Source: Hyphomicrobiales bacterium
GTDB lineage: Bacteria; Pseudomonadota; Alphaproteobacteria; Rhizobiales; JAJFHC01
NCBI GenBank assembly: GCA_021775835.1
Contig: JAJFHC010000129.1
Location: forward strand, 1-48,432
DNA: 48,432 bases
Direction: 5' to 3'
Shown here piece after piece: positions 42,713 to 48,432 of the stretch (its first letter is position 1; every line of letters begins with the position of its first letter). The translations under genes and the position numbers were made by a program. Below the pieces are notes generated by a model that worked only from the letters and a program-made list of their open reading frames with translations, had not been told where the DNA came from and did no database searches.

Positions 42713-43246
42713 ATGACAAGGATTTGGCTTGGTATTGTTTTTGTTGTGCTGTTCTGCGGTGCTGCCGGTTCCAATGAACTGGCGGCCGACCGGCGCCTGC
42801 ATATGCTTGACGCGCCGTACATGCAAGGACCGGCGCTGTCCCCGGCACAGCTCTCCGGCCGTGTCGTCGTCGTTACCTTCTTTGCATCCTGGTGCCCGCC
42901 CTGCATTCATGAGTTCGCGGTGCTTAAAAAAATCCGAAGCGAATACGAATCGTCCGACGTGACACTGGTTGCCGTTAATGTTCATGAGGCTTTCGGCAAC
43001 GATGCCGGCGGTTTCAGGCTCAAGCGGTTCCTGAAGCGGGCGGATCCGGGGATATCCGTCGTCAAAGGGGATAAGAGGCTTCGCGATCTATTCGGCGGCG
43101 TGGCACGCATCCCGACGATGTTCGTGCTCGACGCCCAGGAACGCGAAGTCTTCCGGTTCATTCATGAAAAGGATGCGACGGTGCGCTCGGTCGATCATGC
43201 GACCTTGAGCGGTGTGCTGGCGGCAACCGGGATCGCCGCACGGTGA
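42713..43246 (+). CDS. TlpA-like exported thioredoxin-fold protein
   Basis: About 177 residues with a Sec signal (MTRIWLGIVFVVLFCGAAGS) and a thioredoxin domain: VVVVTFFASWCPPCIHE carries the W-C-P-P-C redox motif of TlpA/ResA proteins, and the cis-Pro is in VARIPTMFVLD. It is periplasmic and likely reduces or exchanges disulfides, for example in cytochrome c or copper protein maturation. ATGs at 42704 and 42713 both give a good signal; the longer start at 42653 would place the signal too far in. It is 83 bases after the amidase on the same strand and converges on infA with 5 bases between. Confidence 0.85.
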   Translation: MTRIWLGIVFVVLFCGAAGSNELAADRRLHMLDAPYMQGPALSPAQLSGRVVVVTFFASWCPPCIHEFAVLKKIRSEYESSDVTLVAVNVHEAFGNDAGGFRLKRFLKRADPGISVVKGDKRLRDLFGGVARIPTMFVLDAQEREVFRFIHEKDATVRSVDHATLSGVLAATGIAAR

Positions 43247-43251
43247 AGCGA

Positions 43252-43524
43252 TCAGCGGCGACGGAAATTCCGCCGTGCCTGGGAACGGTTAGCCGGAGAA
43301 GGCTCGTCCTTGTGCCGGTAGGTCACACGCCCCTTGTCCAGGTCGTAAGGTGTCATTTCAATAGTCACGCGGTCCCCGACCAGGGTGCGGATGCGGTTCT
43401 TCTTCATCTTGCCTGACGTGTAGGCGACAATCTCGTGGTCGTTCTCAAGCTTTACGCGAAACCGCGCATCGGGCATGACATCGATCACGACGCCTTCCAT
43501 TTCTATCAGTTCTTCTTTTGCCAT
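43252..43524 (-). CDS. infA: Translation initiation factor IF-1 with C-terminal tail
   Basis: 90 residues; the S1-like OB fold is clear: [43 protein letters not shown] and [16 protein letters not shown]. Standard IF-1 is 72 residues; this one adds a basic tail ([10 protein letters not shown]), as in the second IF-1 type common in alphaproteobacteria. It binds the ribosomal A site during initiation. Such genomes usually have another, shorter infA elsewhere, so this may be a paralogue with a distinct role (inference). No operon partner is adjacent. Confidence 0.93.
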   Translation of the reverse strand: MAKEELIEMEGVVIDVMPDARFRVKLENDHEIVAYTSGKMKKNRIRTLVGDRVTIEMTPYDLDKGRVTYRHKDEPSPANRSQARRNFRRR

Positions 43525-43959
43525 ATTCGGTCGTCTCTCTTTCGTTAAAGTGCAGGTTGTTCGTTCAACAAGTTCAATGGAGCAGCGCCCTCAATTGGCA
43601 CCGCTTTTCCAATACGTTTCGGCGGCGTCGAACCTGTCGCGTGCGCCGATCGCGTTTTTGCAGGCCCTGTGTCCCATATTGTGAGGCCAATGTCGACAAC
43701 GAACACAGGAATCGGCTCATTTCCGCACTAAACAAGTACGGGCAGCACCTGACGGCAGGACGCTCTTTTTACGGCGTCTTACGGTGTCGTGTTCCGGTGC
43801 GGCCACCGGCCCGATAACCAATCAGACAGTACTCCGGGCCAGTTTAACCTCACATTAACCACGATGATCACAAAGTTGTGAACACTGAAATTCTGTATGC
43901 GGACGACTGGATTTCACCACGGCATCTTTGCGCAAGCAAAGGTCTTGGAGCATACAGTG
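43525..43959. other. Spacer between infA and the haloperoxidase gene
   Basis: 435 bases holding the divergent promoters of infA and the haloperoxidase. Open frames of 69-99 codons (43475-43684, 43518-43817) overlap each other, have no recognisable product and were not accepted. A G-G-A-G ribosome site is at 43946-43949 for the next gene. Nothing else is evident. Confidence 0.5.
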
Positions 43960-45342
43960 ATGACTATTTCCAGACGACAATTTGCGCTCGGCGCCGTGTC
44001 GAGTGCTGCTTTACTGACTGGCGGGTGCGCGGCATCTTTCGGCGACCCGCAGTCCTATCTCACCGATGTGGTCGATCCCCGGAACATGAGCCCGGTTTTC
44101 CACTGGACCGACGTTGCCCTCCAGGCCCTGCGCGACCAGACGATTGCCCCACCGCTTGCCACGCGCGCGCTGGCCATGGGACACGTCGCCGGTTTCATGG
44201 CCGTCAACGGCATCGGACAGCACTATCAATCTACGTTTGGCACACTCGAAGGACCGACCGGTGCCGATCCGGCGGTGGCCTACGGTGTCGCCTTCTGCGA
44301 CGCGATCGCGGAACATTTCCAACAACCATTCGTGCTGGACCGGGCCAATTTTCTGAGGAGATACCACCCTGGCGATGCGAAATCCCGGGCCGTGACCTGG
44401 GGTGAAAAAGTCGCCGCCCACGTTGTTCGGCTGCGCACCAATGACGGGGCGGAACCGAGCAAGGTGAATTTCTATCTCGACCGCTACCCAAGACGGCGCG
44501 ATGCCTTGCGCTGGACGCCAACCGGGCCGCTATACGACGCCGGTGAAGGTCCCGCCTTCTCGCCCACGTTTCACCGGGCTCTGCTGCCGGGCTTCGGTGC
44601 GGTCAAGCCGTGGGGCATGAGCACTTCAAGTCAGTTTCGGGCACCGGCCTTTCTCGATCCGGCAAGCCCGGAGTTTGCCGAGGAGTTCTCAGAAATCCGG
44701 GAAATAGGCGCATCTAACAGCCGGTCGCGCACCCGTGACCAATCGGAGATCGCCCTGTTCTGGGAAGACGGCCCCTGGGGCATTACACCGCCCGGTCATT
44801 TCACGCTGATCGCCATACAGCTCCTGCAACATCGAAACCTTTCGCTGGCCGAGCAGGCCCGGGCCTTCGCCCTGATCAGCATGGCAATGGCGGATGCTGG
44901 GATTTCCACCTGGGACAGCAAGTTTGCCCACGATATCATCAGGCCCGAAACCGCCATTCGTTACCGTGCCGCGGCTTTCGGCAACCCGGACCCACGGGTG
45001 CGGTCCGAGGACACCTGGAAAAGCTTCATTCCGACGCCACCCTTCCCGACCTATACATCCGGCCACAGTTGCTTCGGCGCGGCCGCCACGCGCATGCTCG
45101 CCCACATCCTGGGCCGGGACCGGATCGCGTTTTCCGGCAGGTCGCCGGACCTGGTGATCTGGCCCAAGCACCTCGAAAATGCCGTGCGTCACTGGCCAAG
45201 CCTGTCGGCGGCGGCGGACGAAAACGGCCTGAGCCGCATTTATGGCGGCGTCCATTGGAACGTGGACAATGTCGTGGCCCTCAAAGTCGGCCGGGACATC
45301 GCCGATCATATTCACGCGCATTCGATTGGCCGGAGCGTGTGA
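43960..45342 (+). CDS. Vanadium-dependent haloperoxidase/PAP2 family protein, exported
   Basis: 460 residues. The N-terminus SRRQFALGAVSSAALLTGGC has a twin-arginine motif and a possible, non-canonical lipobox Cys, so the folded protein is probably exported by Tat. The vanadate/phosphate site is complete: KFAHDIIRP (K-x6-R-P, about 320-328), TSGH (about 366-369) and SRIYGGVHWNVD (S-R-x5-H-x3-D, about 425-436), the vanadium haloperoxidase motif set. It oxidises halides with H2O2, or acts as an acid phosphatase. The ATG at 43960 has GGAG 10 bases upstream. The outer-membrane protein gene starts three bases after its stop, so the pair is one operon. Confidence 0.9.
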   Translation: MTISRRQFALGAVSSAALLTGGCAASFGDPQSYLTDVVDPRNMSPVFHWTDVALQALRDQTIAPPLATRALAMGHVAGFMAVNGIGQHYQSTFGTLEGPTGADPAVAYGVAFCDAIAEHFQQPFVLDRANFLRRYHPGDAKSRAVTWGEKVAAHVVRLRTNDGAEPSKVNFYLDRYPRRRDALRWTPTGPLYDAGEGPAFSPTFHRALLPGFGAVKPWGMSTSSQFRAPAFLDPASPEFAEEFSEIREIGASNSRSRTRDQSEIALFWEDGPWGITPPGHFTLIAIQLLQHRNLSLAEQARAFALISMAMADAGISTWDSKFAHDIIRPETAIRYRAAAFGNPDPRVRSEDTWKSFIPTPPFPTYTSGHSCFGAAATRMLAHILGRDRIAFSGRSPDLVIWPKHLENAVRHWPSLSAAADENGLSRIYGGVHWNVDNVVALKVGRDIADHIHAHSIGRSV

Positions 45343-45344
45343 AC

Positions 45345-46388
45345 ATGACTGTCCCCACAATCACGAACAAGCGCCCTCTCACCCGGCTTGCAAGAACACT
45401 TCTGGCGGGGCTGACTGGATCGGCGGCATATGCCGGGTGTATCGTTTCCGGCCTGGCCGAACCCCTGTCTCTCAACTACGACACACTCTCGTTTTTTGAG
45501 GAACCGCTGGCGGTGGACATCGGCGGCGCCACGGTCAACCACAATCATCTGATCGACGTCTCGGCGGCGCGGAACTTCACGGACGAGGACAGCGAAGTTA
45601 AGCTGCGCGGCAGCCTCGAAGTGGCTGCCGAAACCCAGCTTCCCAATGCCCTGACAGTGGGCGCCACATTTCACGGCTCCTACTCGATCGGCGAAGAACG
45701 GTCGTTCGAAGAGCGGTTCGGCGTCAGTGTGGGCGGTGTTTGGGGGACGGTGGCCGCAGGCGACGTGACAGGCATGGTGCGCGAAAACACGCGTCGGATG
45801 CGCGGCACCGGAAATGCGGCACTCGCCGGCGACGATGCCCTGGGGGGCCTGGAGGAGACCGGTGTCGCCTATCGCGGCCGATACAGTGCGTTCACCGTGA
45901 CCGGTGCTGCCGACCGGGACGGGAACTTCGATGTCGGCGTGGCCTATGAACGACCGTCCCGCTACGTCGACCATCGCATCACCGCACGCTATACACGCGG
46001 CGAATACCGCTCGGAAGACGGGCGGGACCACATGAAGACCGATGCCATAGGCGTGGTCGGCGAGATCATCCGGGGAAGGCTTCTGGTCGACCTCGGCGTC
46101 GGCTACGAGCACCTGGACGGGGCCATCGTCGACGCCGACCGCTACTCTGTTTCTACAGGGTTGAACTACAAGGTCGGACAATTGACCGCCTCGGCAGAAG
46201 GACATCTGGAGTCGATCGACGGAGACGAGGTCTACAGCCTGGCCGCCGGATCGCGTTACGACATCGCACGGGGTCTGTCGGTCAATCTCGGGTACAATTT
46301 CCGCTCGTCTCCAGGCCTGGTCGACGGCATCGGGCTGTTGCCGGGCAAGGCGTCGGAGGTCATCGTGTCCGGACGATACGAGTACTGA
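45345..46388 (+). CDS. Porin-like outer-membrane beta-barrel protein
   Basis: 347 residues. After a short basic N-terminus a signal-like segment (LARTLLAGLTGSAAYAGCIV) leads into an alternating strand sequence: LTVGATFHGSYSIG, SVGGVWGTVAAGDVTG, GVAYRGRYSAFTVTGAADRDG, LLVDLGVGYEHLDG and others, ending in GRYEY, an aromatic C-terminus as needed for Bam insertion. It resembles Gram-negative porin-type barrels (gram-neg porin superfamily) but with about 16 strands only estimated by eye. It would be the outer-membrane partner or pore for the preceding exported haloperoxidase. The ATG at 45345 follows the upstream stop by two bases. Confidence 0.82.
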   Translation: MTVPTITNKRPLTRLARTLLAGLTGSAAYAGCIVSGLAEPLSLNYDTLSFFEEPLAVDIGGATVNHNHLIDVSAARNFTDEDSEVKLRGSLEVAAETQLPNALTVGATFHGSYSIGEERSFEERFGVSVGGVWGTVAAGDVTGMVRENTRRMRGTGNAALAGDDALGGLEETGVAYRGRYSAFTVTGAADRDGNFDVGVAYERPSRYVDHRITARYTRGEYRSEDGRDHMKTDAIGVVGEIIRGRLLVDLGVGYEHLDGAIVDADRYSVSTGLNYKVGQLTASAEGHLESIDGDEVYSLAAGSRYDIARGLSVNLGYNFRSSPGLVDGIGLLPGKASEVIVSGRYEY

Positions 46389-46528
46389 CGATTTCCCTGG
46401 TTTCCTGCGGAATCCACGGCATTATCATAAACTTCAGGAACTGGTCTTAACCCCCTCTTAACCCTATCTCTTTCGAGAAAATTAGGGTCGATGAACTAGT
46501 GTTTCCTCGGCAACAAATGAGGGTGGCT

Positions 46529-48432
46529 ATGTTAACGCGTATCCTGAACCGCGACGTGCCCATGCTGGTGGCGCTTGGATTGTTTGCAATCGCAGCGATC
46601 ACCACGGGTATCGGCACCAGCGAAAAAATGAAGAACGTACTGCTCCAGCAGGATGCTCTTGAAGCGGCCAAGAGCTGGACCACGTTCCTCGAACGCAAGC
46701 ATGACCTCAAGGTTGCCAACAACAGAGCGTCCGGCGATCTGCCCGGGAAGGCACTGCCGCATCCGGAAGCCAAAATCCAGTACCGCCTCTACGACGCTCA
46801 GGGCGACCTGTTGCACGACAGCAGCCAGCCGCAGAACGCCCCGGCCAAACAGCGCGAAAAGGCCCAGCTGAAACCGTCGTCCTGGGCGGAACTGCTCAGC
46901 GGCCGTTCCTTCGTGCGCATTCTCCGCGGCCAGAACGACGGCGCCAACCAGACACGCGCAGACGTCTTCCTGCCGATCCTGACGGACGGCCAGGCAGGCC
47001 ATGTGCTGGAAGTCAACATCAACCAGACCAAGAAGGCCGAGCGTTTCGACCGGGTTTTCAAGATCAGCGCGATTGTGACAGTTGCCCTGCTGGCCGTGGG
47101 TATCGGCATCCCGGGTGGTTTGTTCTGGCACCATGCCCATGCCAGGCGTCGGATCGAGCTCGAAGTCGACTTTCTCGCGCACAATGACAGCCTGACTGGC
47201 CTGGCGAACTACAAATCGTTTGAAAGCAAATTAACTGCCATCCTCTCGAGCACGGATCTGCAGCAACACGAAGTCGCCATCCTTTCGATTGGCATTGACC
47301 GTTTCAAACACGTCAACGATTCCTTAGGGCACGCCGTCGGCGACGCCCTGCTCCAGGAAATGGCCGCCCGGTGCCGTGCCTATACACGCGAAACCGATGT
47401 GGTCGGCCGCATGACCGGCGACGAGTTTGCCGTGATCGCACCCGGTTTCCGGTCAAGTGACGAACTTGCCGCATTTGCCTCCGATCTGCGGAACCTGCTC
47501 ATGGAGCCACTCGACATTCAGGGCAACTACCTGTGTCCAAGCGTCAGCATCGGCATATCGGTCGCCCCGGGAGACAGCCGGAAGGCGTCCATGCTGATCA
47601 AGAATGCAACAACGTCGCAGAACTGGGCCAAGCAGGAAGACTCCAATCGCGTCCGGTTCTTCCATGAAGACATGGATCAGGCGGTCAAGGCGTCCCTGAC
47701 CCTTGAGATGGACATGCGCCGAGCCCTCGATCTCGACCAGTTTGCGCTGGTCTACCAACCGCAGTTCAACCTCCAGACCGGTGAACTCATAGGCTGCGAG
47801 GCTTTGGTCCGCTGGGAGCATCCTGAACTGGGCACGATCGCGCCGGACCGGTTCATTCCGCTGGCTGAAAAACTGGGCACGATCACGGAACTGGGCGAAT
47901 GGATCCTGGAGCGCGCCTGTTCGGACGCCGTCACCTGGCCCAAACCCATCACGGTCGCCGTCAACCTGTCACCTGCACAATTCACGGGCGATGCCCTGGC
48001 CACCCTTGTCTCCAACGTGATGGAAACCACCACACTGCCAGCAGAACGCCTGGAGGTTGAAATCACCGAAGGCCTGACCCTCCACGACACCGACGAAGCC
48101 CTCAGCCTGCTGCACCGGCTGCGCAAGCTCGGTGTCTCCATTGCCATGGACGATTTCGGCACGGGGTATTCCAGCTTGTCCTACCTGACACGTTTCCCCT
48201 ACACGAAACTCAAGATCGACCGTTCCCTGCTGTGGCGGATCGAGGACGACGCCAATGTGGCATCGGTCATCGAGTCGATCGTCAAGCTTGGGAAATCGCT
48301 CAAGATGAAGGTGATCGTGGAAGGCGTGGAAACCGAGTCCCAGGCCCAGATCCTGCGGGATTCGGGCTGCGAACTGGTTCAGGGCTTTCTGTTCGCGAAG
48401 CCGATGCCCGAAGCAGACCTGGTGGCCCGCCT
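46529..48432 (+). CDS. GGDEF-EAL protein with periplasmic sensor, 3' end beyond window
   Basis: 634 codons are visible and the frame is still open at the right edge. Membrane helices are at about 10-28 and 179-200, enclosing a periplasmic domain of about 150 residues. The GGDEF domain has TGDEF (296-300) in place of GGDEF, so the cyclase may be weak or inactive, while an RETD I-site (287-290) is kept. The EAL domain is intact: CEALVRWEH (424-), NLSPAQF, EITEG, AMDDFGTGYSS, KIDRSLL, VEGVETE and VQGFLFAKPMP. It is likely a c-di-GMP phosphodiesterase whose cyclase half may act as a GTP or c-di-GMP sensor. GAGGG (46519-46523) selects the ATG at 46529; ATG 46517 is the other choice. It is 140 bases after the porin gene. 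Confidence 0.92.
   Translation, partial: MLTRILNRDVPMLVALGLFAIAAITTGIGTSEKMKNVLLQQDALEAAKSWTTFLERKHDLKVANNRASGDLPGKALPHPEAKIQYRLYDAQGDLLHDSSQPQNAPAKQREKAQLKPSSWAELLSGRSFVRILRGQNDGANQTRADVFLPILTDGQAGHVLEVNINQTKKAERFDRVFKISAIVTVALLAVGIGIPGGLFWHHAHARRRIELEVDFLAHNDSLTGLANYKSFESKLTAILSSTDLQQHEVAILSIGIDRFKHVNDSLGHAVGDALLQEMAARCRAYTRETDVVGRMTGDEFAVIAPGFRSSDELAAFASDLRNLLMEPLDIQGNYLCPSVSIGISVAPGDSRKASMLIKNATTSQNWAKQEDSNRVRFFHEDMDQAVKASLTLEMDMRRALDLDQFALVYQPQFNLQTGELIGCEALVRWEHPELGTIAPDRFIPLAEKLGTITELGEWILERACSDAVTWPKPITVAVNLSPAQFTGDALATLVSNVMETTTLPAERLEVEITEGLTLHDTDEALSLLHRLRKLGVSIAMDDFGTGYSSLSYLTRFPYTKLKIDRSLLWRIEDDANVASVIESIVKLGKSLKMKVIVEGVETESQAQILRDSGCELVQGFLFAKPMPEADLVAR

Noticed and set aside
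1..48432. CRISPR arrays, prophage or complete insertion sequences
   Set aside because: No regularly spaced direct repeats, cas genes, phage structural genes or transposase genes were seen.

Overview
The window looks like chromosomal DNA of an alphaproteobacterium, most likely of the Hyphomicrobiales (Rhizobiales) or a close order. This is inferred from a glpSTPQUV-type glycerol ABC transporter, a Mesorhizobium-like FosX, a Bmt-type betaine-homocysteine methyltransferase, a 90-residue alphaproteobacterial IF-1, and two Irr-type iron control elements (TTTAGAA-N3-TTC... palindromes). No phage, intact insertion sequence, CRISPR array, tRNA or rRNA gene was seen. Genes are mostly short operons on both strands, high in GC, with several AT-richer or decayed spacers.

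Layout. 1-1.8 kb: end of a TerB/DUF533 protein and a broken catalase. 1.8-7.4 kb (minus): SDR oxidoreductase, small-molecule binding protein, membrane HAMP-PAS-GGDEF-EAL protein, creatinase-like M24 protein. 7.6-13.6 kb (minus): six-gene glycerol uptake operon transcribed glpV-S-T-P-Q-U. 13.6-14.9 kb: gene-free spacer with a palindromic repeat. 14.9-17.2 kb: orphan Fe3+-binding protein behind two Irr boxes, then a secreted DUF1194 protein. 17.7-24 kb: Imm39-like protein, EamA exporter, PLP lyase, GNAT, LysE exporter, NYN-LOTUS protein, a dead copy of the LysE 5' end, FAD monooxygenase. 24.2-27.4 kb: TauD dioxygenase, GlxA-type AraC regulator, a true creatinase. 27.5-33.7 kb: EEP hydrolase, LysE exporter, B12/radical SAM enzyme, Baeyer-Villiger monooxygenase and a divergent VOC protein. 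33.9-36.6 kb: frameshifted small membrane protein, DUF1772 and NmrA-like genes controlled by a divergent TetR with three operator copies. 36.6-39.2 kb: ligase-associated exonuclease and ATP-dependent DNA ligase. 39.3-43.5 kb: Bmt, FosX, a strongly structured leader, amidase, thioredoxin-like protein, IF-1. 43.9-48.4 kb: vanadium-type haloperoxidase, outer-membrane barrel, and the start of a second GGDEF-EAL protein.

How parts fit. The best-defined unit is glycerol import; its two ATPases carry complementary degenerate motifs that predict one working and one dead ATP site. The creatinase/GlxA pair and Bmt point to use of methylated amines (creatine to sarcosine; betaine as methyl donor). Two c-di-GMP enzymes, one at each end, differ in the state of their cyclase domain.

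Most notable for follow-up: the asymmetric GlpS/GlpT ATPase, the nested hairpins upstream of the amidase, two hairpins with complementary loops at 34.64-34.71 kb, the triple TetR operator that covers its own regulator's start codon, the haloperoxidase-porin gene pair, and three decayed genes (catalase, lysE remnant, DUF2939-like). All calls are from reading the sequence; no database search was run.
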